DNA of 64,000 nucleotides, taken from contig JAHLEZ010000022.1 in NCBI GenBank assembly GCA_020726505.1, forward strand, positions 372,001 to 436,000, read 5' to 3'. Numbering within the stretch: the first letter of the stretch is position 1; every line of letters begins with the position of its first letter. This DNA is from Leptodontidium sp. MPI-SDFR-AT-0119 (taxonomy: Eukaryota; Ascomycota; Leotiomycetes; Helotiales; Leptodontidiaceae). A program made the position numbers and the translations under genes. Shown piece after piece: positions 1 through 9,037 of the stretch. The notes beneath the pieces were generated by a model. That model ran no database searches, was not told the DNA's origin, and was given only the letters and a program-made list of their open reading frames with translations.

Positions 1-197
1 GGCATTCTCATCTGTCACGGCAGTTGACAGAGGGTAAGTTAGTCCTTGATTTGTATGCATTTTCCTAACAAAATTAAAACACAGATACCATCATGTCCGA
101 TCCTCTTGGACCTTCGACAACTACAATTCCTTCGATCTCTGCTTCCTCCGCCCCTACAACTCCAATATCGACTCCAATAGCTACTCAGACAGCTTGA
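1..197 (+). CDS. Possible 3' end of a gene, truncated by the window edge
   Basis: An exon-like stretch (1-33) ends at a strong donor (GTAAGT from 34). After a 51-bp AT-rich intron ending ACAG at 84, a second stretch reads open to a TGA at 195-197. In that frame the C-terminus is Ser/Thr/Pro-rich low-complexity sequence (ends TPIATQTA). A second frame across the same splice is also open and runs on to a TAA near 250, so the frame is not certain. Nothing identifies a family. The call rests only on the intron signals and the open frame. Confidence 0.3.
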
Positions 198-2048
198 TTA
201 TACACACAATGCATAGGGGTTGTTTTTGCAGAGATTTACAAGTCGAGTAATATTGGGGAGCGCTATCAAATTAGGTACAGGGGAAGTGCTGTCAGAATAG
301 ATATTTAGGTCAAGAATTCAAGGCTGATTCAATGAATCCTTCGAATCAGAGGCCAGAATTCCTTGAATCGTACATACGAATATTCGATTCATTCGATTCA
401 AGTTTCATTCAAAAAATTCAAAAAATTCAACTTCAATTGCCAGCCCTAGACTCCGTATACTGAGTCAAAGATTAAAGGGTCATCTCTGGCATGAGAAGGT
501 AAGGAGGGGCAAGAGAGGACATTTGCGACTAAGCTTTAAAGGTGCGTTTATAAGTCAGGCGAGAGGATAGATTCAAGTTAGATGTAGAAAGGGAAGAATC
601 GAATTGATTTGTATAGTCAAAACACCAACTTGATGCGTTAGATAAGCATTAATTTAATTATATTTTATGCTTAGTCGCAGAATCTGACGCTCGATTCCGA
701 AATAGTCGGCTGTATCGTGATCTACACAAGGAGGAGGTGAGGCTTCGAAAAGGCGACCAATGAAAGCGCAAGTAAATGAGTTCAAGTCGGATTCAGTTGG
801 GTATAAGGAGTAGGGGTGGTATATGAAGTATTGAAATTTACCAAAGCTAGGGAATGAATTTTAAGCTTATTCTATACCACATATTTTAATTTCAAGCCAA
901 TCGGACTAAAATTAGAAGATTATTTATCATTTCAAATTCGTGGTTGTGATTTGGGAATTCTGACGCACGGACACTTGTTGACAAGAACTGTAGTAGCGGC
1001 AATGACATTATACAGGAACCTCATGATTCTTAGGACATACGACTGGACTGGCAAAGCGAACACAAGAAGAAAATGGGGAATGAGAACAGGTCTCAACTTT
1101 ATTGTGCATTATCTGCCTGCATAATTGTTTAGTCGTGGGTAGCTATTCCCGTCTCGCCTACATCCCCGAGACTTCCAACTTTGCCCCTGGATCTGCTCCG
1201 CAGAGCACGTAGGTCTCATGTATTCCCTCAAATAAGCTAAGACGAGAGGACGTTTCCCGAGTCTGAATATTTGCCGAAGGTAGGGGATTCGGGAATAAAT
1301 GGGCTCAGAAAAAAAGGCAAACCTTGACGAAATATAATCCAGCAAATAGCATCCATCGATGGTTAATCGTTGTTGTCGGCAGGTTACATCCGCACTTGCG
1401 TAACAGCCCGCTGTGGAAGCGGGAAACCTCCGTCCGGGTAAGAAGCATCCCCTTTTCGGAACAACTGCGGCCGCCTGCCCTGGCTGCCTTACCCCGCCTT
1501 CGTCGCTGTTCTTGCCACTACTCGCCGTCGTCCTCTGTTCTGTTAGCCGCCTATTCCACCGGACCTTGTTCCAAGTCTCCGCCAAAGCCCAACCCGCCTC
1601 GCACAGCTGTTCACTGGAACGATGAAAGGTAGGCACAGTAGCCATAGCTAGGGCATCAATAAGTCACATTGTAAATAAGCTAATCGCTGGCTTTAACGGG
1701 AAGCCGGCCCACTGCTATTTATCGGTCGTGGACGGTGTTAGGAAATTTAACCTGAGGCATCAACTAATGTGTGTGGGAGTAACCGAATTGAATTCCAAGA
1801 GAGGTGAAATACTGGCTATTCCAGTGGGTTTATATAGACAATTGTAAACCTCCCACATATAGGCCAATAGTAATATCCCTATAATGCTGTACGAAATAAA
1901 CAAGAAAAATATTCCTGTAGGAGTCAAGGAGCAATCCTCAATCCTCACAATGCGGCGTACAACTTTGCAAGTTCATGCCATGAATATGGCCACATCCTTC
2001 CCTTGTAGCCTAAGGCACCACTTTCCAACAGACGGACTCATCGAAGCG
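198..2048. other. Intergenic stretch without a supported gene
   Basis: Mixed-composition DNA. Positions 310-445 are rich in TTGAATC-like repeats. A 178-codon minus-strand open frame at 1109-1645 has no recognisable domain, no start context and overlaps two plus-strand frames, so I do not call it. The right part (about 1950-2048) would hold the 3' untranslated region of the minus-strand cellulase. Confidence 0.5.
310..445. repeat. Clustered TTGAATC / GATTCAA short repeats
   Basis: The short word GATTCA and its complement TGAATC recur many times in both orientations within about 135 bp, followed by AAAAAATTCAAAAAATTCAA. This resembles the ATTCAATT-type subterminal repeats seen at the ends of the hAT element at 43944-47409, so it may be a hAT end or small non-autonomous relative. 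No terminal inverted repeat or target duplication could be paired here. Confidence 0.4.
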
Positions 2049-3468
2049 CTACCCTGTGAAGAAGGGCCGCAAGATGGGCAGATAGTAGAGATATGCTGCG
2101 CTTGACGGGGGTTCATAGCTGTAGACACTCGACCCCCACCAAGGACCAGCCGCCCACCAGGTTGCTCCAAGCCAGACATTGCTATTGTCCTCCATATACG
2201 ACAGCATCCCTTTAACTGCCGCCGCGCACACATCATCGTTACCACCTGAGAACTCGCCCAGGAAGCCGACCTTGTTGTTCGCGATAAGCCATTGGGTAGG
2301 TGATACGAGTCGGTTCTGGCCAATGGTAGAATTAACACAGGTGGCCGACGAAGAACCATCCTGGTTGAAATACTGATGCATTTCATATACAATCTTGTTC
2401 TGCGGATCCTTCAGGTTCTTTAAGTTATCGTTGACGCTCGCCCAGGTCCATGCGCCGCTCCAAGAGTTTCCCTCGACGAAGATATACTGCGACGTTGCGC
2501 CAACAGCACGGATGGCACTAATCGCAGCTTGATTTAAATTAAAAACTAGCGTCTGGTCCATATCATGGTACTCGTTGTCTGTGGTAATCAGTACTTAATA
2601 CAAGCTTTCAGTAGGATGGGTTCCTTACTAGTACCGAAAATAATCTTGTTATTAGAAGCAAAAGGTTTGGCGACAGTTGACCAAAAGGCACTAAAGTCAC
2701 TAGTAGACGAAATGATGTTGCCATTACTAAATATATGATTAGCTAGAGTACAAAAGACGAGGCATCAACGCTTTGACTGGTTGAAGAGGTTGGGTCAGAA
2801 TCCACTCACTAGCGACCATAGTTATGCGGATCAATGACTGCATAAGCACCACTTTGAGTGATATAATTAACTGTCTATAGGCATATGTCTTAGCTTATTG
2901 TTTGTTAAATGAAGGAGGAAAGAAGAAGAGATATACAGTAATAGAAAATTGGAGCAAACCGCGAACTCACCGTTTTCATATCTTGGAGATAGGTCGCATC
3001 TGGGCTAGATGTCAACCCATTTGGGAGTAGTCTCTCCATCAGGAACGGAACACGGAAAATGTTCATGCCATCGCCTCGTAGTATCTGGATTGCTGACGAA
3101 TTTGGCCAGGTATAATCGGTTCCCAGGACCCCAGGGATGTTACTTCCAAACTCTGCACCGGCTTCATTAGTGCCCACCCACTTAAGTTTTCCACTTGCGC
3201 CCGTTGGCGTAGATGCTGATGACGTAGATGCTGATGACGTAGATGCTGATGACGTAGATGCTGATGACGGCGATGGTGTAGTTGTCCCTCCCGATCCTGT
3301 TCCTGGAATGCATTGAGAGTACCAGTCATTGGAATACGAACAGTGGTATCCAGTAACACAAGTAGTCGGGCCAGTGTATCCAATTCCTCCACACTGGCCC
3401 CAAGCAATTTGCTGAGCCCAAGCAGAGGTGCCTAACAGCACGGCGGAGAGAAAAAGAGCGTTCATCAT
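2049..3468 (-). CDS. GH5 (subfamily 5-like) endo-beta-1,4-glucanase with N-terminal CBM1
   Basis: Secreted endoglucanase that would cut internal beta-1,4 bonds of cellulose. Four exons: 3468-2971, 2874-2810, 2726-2629, 2578-2049. All introns have GT-AG ends and the phases add up to 396 codons plus stop. Residues 1-18 are a signal peptide, about 19-56 a CBM1 cellulose-binding module ([15 protein letters not shown] start), then a Ser/Thr linker built from a 15-bp repeat, then the GH5 barrel. The catalytic acid/base is Glu223 in NEYHDMD, formed across the third splice. The nucleophile is Glu329 in GEFSGG. The end (WWAAGPWWG) matches Trichoderma EGII/Cel5A-type enzymes. The start is the MM pair at 3468/3465; the open frame extends to 3654 but only the inner Met gives a signal peptide. 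Nothing is broken. Confidence 0.95.
3209..3269 (-). repeat. 15-bp tandem repeat encoding the cellulase linker
   Basis: Four nearly perfect copies of a 15-bp unit (plus strand GTAGATGCTGATGAC) encode repeated SSAST pentapeptides in the linker between the CBM1 and GH5 domains. The unit is a multiple of three, so copy-number changes would keep the frame and only change linker length. Confidence 0.9.
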
Positions 3469-3829
3469 AAAGCTGATGATATGGAGAGGAAAGAAGATGG
3501 CTCTAATTGATAAAGAGAAAATACGAACCAGAAAGTCAAAGGGCAGCTTTTTAACCTCAGTCCTGCTCAGCAGCCCAATACAAAGTAGCTCACCAGCTGA
3601 TACGTAACCCCTCAATTTAATATAACTGAATCTCCAAACTTTGTGTGGTTCCAAGGATAAATATGTTTTTCTTCAAATGACGGGTAAGTAAGAGGAAGGG
3701 ACAACCGACCGGCGCGGGAGGCCCGAACAAGCGGGTAGGCCAACTTTAAAACCTCCTGCCAAGCCTTGCCCTGATTGGCTCCTACCTCTGCTGCCTCATT
3801 AGAAAGCTTGCTTTCTCTTTAATATCCTT
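3469..3829. other. Upstream region of the cellulase gene
   Basis: About 360 bp between the cellulase start and the Helitron remnant. On the minus strand it holds a TATTTAT-like element near 3655, roughly 190 bp upstream of the start. I could not assign carbon-catabolite or cellulase-regulator sites with confidence. Confidence 0.4.
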
Positions 3830-4575
3830 ATGCGTCGAAAGGCGAACAGCTCCGCCCGTTTTTACGTCTCGAAAGCCTCGGGTCTAGAGGATATGACTCG
3901 TGAGGAGCTTGCGGATGCCCTGCTAGCGGACGAGGGCCTCTTGCCGTACAGTGTACAAGTACGTCAGGGCTCGCATCTGACTGTGATGTGGCCGTTCTGG
4001 AATAACAAGGGCAATATTGGGGTTTGGTGATCATGGCCAACCGCCTCCAGATGCACTCAGCCTGTCGAGCACCGTACTGTCTACGGGCAAGGAAGGGTGG
4101 AGATCAACCCACCTGTCGCTTCTTCTTCTTCCCTCGACCGCTGTTTACGGATCCAGTCGTGACAAAGGAGTTCAATCACAAGTCGTGGTTGTTCTCGCCG
4201 GCCCGGAACCAAGGGATCCTCAACCAGTGTGCACCTGCTATTACGATGTGCTGGATGGCTAATACTGATATCCAGCCCTACGACCTTACGCGCGGTGTTG
4301 GCGTATATAGGCAAGTACGTCTCGAAGCCTGAAAAGTCTTCTACGTCTTATACTGAACTACAGGCTCAAGTCCTTCCCTGTGTTAATGAGCAAGCGCCTC
4401 TACTATCATTTGTCTAGGATGCTTAATAAGCTAATTGGAGAGCGTGATTGGTCTGCACAAGAGGTATCGCACATTCTCTTGCAGCTCCCTGTCTAGAACT
4501 CCTCGCGGATGGTCGTGAGCCTCGATTGTCATCCGGAAGAGGTCCACCGTGACCTGATTGTCCTTTAGTCGGGAG
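3830..4575 (+). pseudogene. Helitron helicase-like (Rep/helicase) remnant
   Basis: Broken piece of the protein carried by rolling-circle Helitron transposons. It starts with a REELADALLADEGLLPY-type stretch near 3903 and then jumps, after a deletion, to the conserved Helitron-like N region in another frame (4024-4320: RPLF, PVVTKE, NHKSWLFSPARN, MANTDIQP). After a further frameshift it continues with YIGKYVSKPEKSS, then the LNKLIGERDWSAQEVSHIL and VVSLDCHPEE segments up to about 4570. At least two frameshifts and stops occur, so it cannot be functional. The ATPase motifs are absent. It ends at the solo LTR that begins at 4576. The family assignment is from memory of fungal Helitron proteins and is fairly secure. 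Confidence 0.8.
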
Positions 4576-4877
4576 TGTTACGGCTGGCAAGAGGTTGATA
4601 CGGCGAGTAGACTCTAGCTTTGTATTTGGACCTAAAGCTACGCTCAGAATCGAGAAGAAAAGACAAGGAGGAAAAGAGAGCTCTCTGTAAGGGAGGGCTC
4701 GAGTATATATACATAAGGGACCCTCCTAATAAGGCCTAGCGTAGTCGAGTGCTATTCACGTTAATATGTCGCAGGCTCGCCACCTAGTCTTCCCTATTAG
4801 GCTTAGCGCCGTCGCACAGCCAGCGATGCTACGAGCCCGTGTCGGTTAAAATACGAGGCGCATCGTAGGTCGTAATA
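4576..4877 (-). mobile_element. Solo LTR of the Ty3/gypsy chromovirus family
   Basis: A 302-bp sequence running from TGTTACGGC to GTCGTAATA that is recognisably the same as the LTRs at 31669-31970, 32867-33168 and 42075-42376 (all 302 bp), in inverted orientation relative to the full element. The expected final CGTAACA has become CGTAATA, a RIP-type change. Flanking 5-mers (GGGAG and GTTAC) do not match, so the insertion site has been rearranged, or the LTR arrived with a deletion of the sequence to its right. Confidence 0.9.
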
Positions 4878-5575
4878 GTTACTTAATTATATTTTAGCCG
4901 TGGGTTTTAAATTAATAACCCTTATATTTATACTTATTTAAAACGGGAATAATAAGTTAAAGGGCTGAATTGTCGTTAAGTAATTACACACTAATATAAT
5001 TATATTAAAACGAATATCCTTTAATATATTCCTTTACTTGCTTTTGTAATTTAATAGGGACTTTATGTCGGTTACTTAAATGTCGACAAATGTACGTGGG
5101 CCTTTGCGTATATTAGTAGTATAAACAAATTAACGTATAAAACTTAATATTTAATTTAATTAAATAGGCTAACACTTAAGGGATTAGTTAAGTCATAGTT
5201 CTTAAGTTGTTTCGGCCTGTTTTAAATAATTTAGGGCTTTATGTGTGTGGGTTTAGTGGGGTTAGGGTTAACTTATAAACGACGTTTCTAGGGCACGGAC
5301 TAAACCTTATTCTCATTATACAAAAAGAACCTATAAACCACGTTTATGACGATAACTAACGTTATAACTAACGTTAGTAGAACGTGTCTAATCGCCGATC
5401 CGCGCCTTGATTCCGCCGCGTGCCCCTTTAGGCATAGTTGAGCAAATGTCTTTAAGCAGGCCAAGAAGTTTCAATTGCTGAACTGGAGTTGGAAAAATAT
5501 CTCAAAGAAAGCCCCAGTACTCCTGAATGTCTCTGATTGCGGTAAAACGAAAGACCTTCCTCATTCCTACGGCTT
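4878..5575. other. AT-rich, RIP-like relic DNA
   Basis: Strongly AT-rich stretch up to about 5400 (runs of TTAATATA, TAATTTAAT), sharply unlike the flanking HET gene. It looks like mutated transposon sequence, but no coding signature survives. From about 5400 base composition returns to normal over the 3' flank of the HET gene. Confidence 0.5.
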
Positions 5576-8500
5576 CTATCTGATTTCAAACAAATGGTCC
5601 GGCTTCAACTTATAGAAATTCTGCCTCACCGCCTCACCATCCATCATTCCATGAATATAAGATTCGCCAAGGAATTCATAGTGCCTATAGGGATCCCGCT
5701 GCTTGGCCTTCTCCTGCTTTGTTTTCTTCCTTCCCTCATTTTTTGCGGTCTCTTCGTCGTCAGTCAAGTCCTCGCTCTCATAGTCCTCGGGATATTCCAT
5801 CTCGACAAGCCTCGTCACGGCTTCCGAACGATTCCGCTTTATCCTGCTGTTGAATTCCTCGGTTGCTTTCTCAATGGCCTTCACTTCCCAGAGTTGCTCG
5901 ATGTCCAAGGCCCCATATGCAGCATCCTTTTTCCTCTCCCAATCGGCCCTTCTCGCTTTATATTTCTCGCACTTCCGCACTAATCTTTTCATAGATTCTA
6001 CACCGTCTTCGAATATCTCCAACCTCCGCTCCTGCATACTTTTGTACTCCTTTTTCCGTAGGATAAGCGGGACAGTACAGCCATAGATGATACATACCAT
6101 GTCGCCCTTTTGCACCTTATTAGATGCCAATCCTAAATTCCCCTTCTCTGTTTTGATGAGTGCTCTGTTCCATATCACGGCCTGAACACGTCTGCAGAAT
6201 TCGGCAACAATAGAGTTCCTTTCGTTATACATGAGAGCAGTAGTATCCACTGCGCCACTTTGAAGTCCCCCTTTGACGATTGTCTCTTTGCAGGCTCGAG
6301 CATAGTAATATGGAGGATTCCGGTCGTACATGCCCCGATCTGCCACAAGAGTCCGCCAAAATTCTGGTGGTGGGTCTGGTAGCACCTCCCCGGGCCTATG
6401 GGGCCTTCGAGCCTCTGGCCAGCCTGCCATATCAAGCCATTCTCCAGGAATTGCTCCACCTTGAGAGACTTGTGCAACAGATTCTACAGTATCCAACCAG
6501 AAGCCTTCAACATAGAGGCTGTAATGATGACACCGGGGCCTCCTTCGAAACTTCAGAGTCTTCAGATCAAGCTTTTTGGTCTGTCCTGCGTTGTAATTCC
6601 TGTGGCCATCCTGGGGGGCCCCTACCAACGGGTCGGCATTTTTACGCCCCATCTTGACCATGTCCATGCCTGGATGAGGGAAGATGTCAAAGGGCGCTGC
6701 TGTGATTCTCACAACCCAAGATGGCAATGCGAGTTCCTTCTCCGCCGGACATATTATTTGAGTTTGCTCGGTGGTTGTCTGAGCACCATTGACACCGTTC
6801 GCTCCAGTCGCTCTAATGGGGGTTGTTCGCCCATTTCCTTGTCCATTCACTCTTGCCTTTCTGGTTTTCTTGGTTGAGACCTTCTGCCGTTTTCTCGGTG
6901 GCTCCTCCTCATCACCTTTGTTCTTATCTTGCTCAATCTTCTTTGTCTTATTCGGAAACCATTTTTCTATCATTGGATTGATTTTTGCATACTTATAGTA
7001 CGGCTCACGACCACAATTCCAGACTTCCACAAACTCTTCTGGATTACTTGGGATGTCGAATTCCTGACTTGGGTTGTGATATTGTATCTCTTTGAGAAGC
7101 TCAATCAACTTTTGCTTGTCGTCGGCGCCCGCCGGTCTTTCCCGCAACTCTTGGACCTTGATGCGTATAAAGAATAGAGTTTTGGCGTATTCATAGTATT
7201 GTTGACGAGTACAGTTCCCGATTTCCACAAACTCTTCTGGATTACTTGGGATGTCGAATTCCTGACTTGGGTTGGGATATTGTAGCTCTTTGAGAATCTC
7301 AATCAACTTTTGCTTGTCGTCGGCGCCCGCCGGTCTTTTCCGCAACTCTTGGACCTTGATCCGAATCACGTATAATCTCTCAGGTTTCGTCGCTTGGGCA
7401 GGGGTCTTCTGTTGCTGGGACTCCGAGGTCTCGGATTCCTTTTGCTTTTCAACTTTCTGTTCTTGGCTACCGGGTACAGTCTCTCCAGGCCGCCAGTCTT
7501 TGGCCCATGGTCGGCAAAGAATGTCAAGAGCCTGAACTTTGTCAACACTAGCGCAACGTTCAATACAGAACTGAGTAAAGTCTCTGCAGACATCCGGATA
7601 TGGGCTGCTGTAATCGAGAATGTAGCACTTTTGCTCTAGGAAATCCTCGCACAACTCGGATACTAGAGTCTCTTGAGTCTTTTCAATCAACGCCGAAGGT
7701 GCGAATGGACGAGCATCCCTGGCAATTGCAACCAGAGCATAGACGGAGTCATGAGGCCTTCCGCAGTCGAAAATAGACAGCGAAGTTACCAAGTACTCCA
7801 GGCTGAGTAAACTTCTCCGTGATGCACCTTTTCTTCCTAGGATATCGTCGTTGTGGTCCGTTTCCTCAATTTCTCGCGATCGATACACTCTCGCTGTGGC
7901 ATTGACCAGAAGGCTTGCACCCAATTCCGAGATATGCTCGAACCAATTTGGAATGACAGAGAATTTATCGTCCTTCTTCATGAGCTCTGAGAGTCTATGT
8001 GTAGCGGTTTCGACCTCGACAAAGAGCTCAACTGCAATCGCTAACTCTTGCCATTCTATCTTGTCAGGTCCGCAATACACGAGTGCATTCTTGGCCAGTA
8101 CAATCTCCTGAACCACCCAACGACGGGAAAACCATGGGCGTTGCATCAACATGAGAAGGGATCGCCATTTCGGAGCATGTTGCTGGTCTTTGCAGAGACT
8201 GTCGAAGTTTTTGAGCTGATTGATATCTTCCCTGATAAATTTGATCGCCATCGTACTCTCCACGTCATCTTCACCGAGCCATACACATGCCTTCGTTGCA
8301 GCAGCATACACTAGAGACATCATGGCCACTTGAGAGCTGCGCTCATCATCTTTGTCTTGATTGATGCATATTGCATCGATCCAAAGGAAGCGCTCTTCCT
8401 CGAACCTAAGATATTTGAGTGCTAGACCAAGGGTTTCTGAGACTCGCTTCCGGTGGAGTTTGCCATCTTTGTGAATCATGACTGCATATTTGCCATTCTT

Positions 8501-9037
8501 CTCATCACCCCAACGCCAGGACAAAGCTTCGTACTTGATACTAATCGGTTCTAGGCTGTCTGGGACGGTGCTGTCGCTCCAGTTATTGCCATTCCGCCCA
8601 CTGTTGCTGTTATTGTCGCCAGTCCCTCCGTTACTGGCGCTATCGGCATTATTGTCCGCTCTGCTGCCGTCGCTACCGGTATTGGGTGTTTTCTTTGGAA
8701 CCATTACCACCTTGCAGTCCTTGTCAAGCCTCAACAACTTATCATCTTCGTCAAACTCAGCCTCAAACATCTCGCAGTCTATTTGTGGATTCTCAAGAAC
8801 TCCAGGCCAAAGTCGAAGGATTCGGATGACTTTCCTATTCTGTGGAAGACCTTGATACTTGAATTCTGGAATGCTTGCTTGTTCAAGCAAACGGGGTTGC
8901 AGAAGCACATCATCAAGTCGACCCGCAGCCTCTGCATCAAAAGGAAGAAGTTTTGACCTGATATGTCTCGGTATATTGTACGGCAGCGCATCGTACGCCT
9001 GCCTTTGGGACATCTTCGTTAATTGAATGTATGTCAA
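5576..9037 (-). CDS. HET-domain (heterokaryon incompatibility) protein, 1153 aa
   Basis: Single-exon gene for a large HET protein; this family triggers incompatibility or cell-death reactions when unlike fungal strains fuse. The HET domain lies at about residues 168-320 (YEALSWRWGD, then FLWIDAICINQ and KACVWLGEDD). Before it, residues 119-155 are Asn/Gly/Ser low complexity. Residues about 556-687 are two tandem copies of a ~66-residue charged module (IRIKVQELR..RPAGADDKQKL). A basic nuclear-localisation-like stretch (PPRKRQKV, KKTRKAR) follows. The C-terminal part has the conserved ending found in many HET proteins (FLGESYIHGMMDGE). The start may instead be Met9 at 9013 (MSQRQAYD), which is the more usual beginning. 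The frame is fully open, so the gene is probably functional. Partners and allelic specificity cannot be read from the sequence. Confidence 0.92.
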   Translation of the reverse strand: MTYIQLTKMSQRQAYDALPYNIPRHIRSKLLPFDAEAAGRLDDVLLQPRLLEQASIPEFKYQGLPQNRKVIRILRLWPGVLENPQIDCEMFEAEFDEDDKLLRLDKDCKVVMVPKKTPNTGSDGSRADNNADSASNGGTGDNNSNSGRNGNNWSDSTVPDSLEPISIKYEALSWRWGDEKNGKYAVMIHKDGKLHRKRVSETLGLALKYLRFEEERFLWIDAICINQDKDDERSSQVAMMSLVYAAATKACVWLGEDDVESTMAIKFIREDINQLKNFDSLCKDQQHAPKWRSLLMLMQRPWFSRRWVVQEIVLAKNALVYCGPDKIEWQELAIAVELFVEVETATHRLSELMKKDDKFSVIPNWFEHISELGASLLVNATARVYRSREIEETDHNDDILGRKGASRRSLLSLEYLVTSLSIFDCGRPHDSVYALVAIARDARPFAPSALIEKTQETLVSELCEDFLEQKCYILDYSSPYPDVCRDFTQFCIERCASVDKVQALDILCRPWAKDWRPGETVPGSQEQKVEKQKESETSESQQQKTPAQATKPERLYVIRIKVQELRKRPAGADDKQKLIEILKELQYPNPSQEFDIPSNPEEFVEIGNCTRQQYYEYAKTLFFIRIKVQELRERPAGADDKQKLIELLKEIQYHNPSQEFDIPSNPEEFVEVWNCGREPYYKYAKINPMIEKWFPNKTKKIEQDKNKGDEEEPPRKRQKVSTKKTRKARVNGQGNGRTTPIRATGANGVNGAQTTTEQTQIICPAEKELALPSWVVRITAAPFDIFPHPGMDMVKMGRKNADPLVGAPQDGHRNYNAGQTKKLDLKTLKFRRRPRCHHYSLYVEGFWLDTVESVAQVSQGGAIPGEWLDMAGWPEARRPHRPGEVLPDPPPEFWRTLVADRGMYDRNPPYYYARACKETIVKGGLQSGAVDTTALMYNERNSIVAEFCRRVQAVIWNRALIKTEKGNLGLASNKVQKGDMVCIIYGCTVPLILRKKEYKSMQERRLEIFEDGVESMKRLVRKCEKYKARRADWERKKDAAYGALDIEQLWEVKAIEKATEEFNSRIKRNRSEAVTRLVEMEYPEDYESEDLTDDEETAKNEGRKKTKQEKAKQRDPYRHYEFLGESYIHGMMDGEAVRQNFYKLKPDHLFEIR
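6967..7370 (-). repeat. Tandem duplication of a 198-bp unit inside the HET gene
   Basis: Two head-to-tail copies about 198 bp apart (for example TTCCACAAACTCTTCTGG begins at 7025 and again at 7223) encode two near-identical ~66-residue modules. The DNA identity is high, so the duplication looks recent or homogenised. It keeps the reading frame. Confidence 0.92.

Noticed and set aside
1109..1645. 178-codon minus-strand open frame
   Set aside because: No domain, no signal peptide, Arg/Cys-rich composition typical of a chance frame, and two overlapping plus-strand frames of similar quality.
2905..3654. Longer N-terminal form of the cellulase starting at 3654
   Set aside because: The extra 62 residues would bury the signal peptide; the MM start at 3468 gives a standard secreted cellulase.
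5250..5275. TTAGGG-containing words near GTTAGGGTTAACTTATAAAC
   Set aside because: Only one or two TTAGGG units, not an array, so not a telomere or interstitial telomeric repeat.
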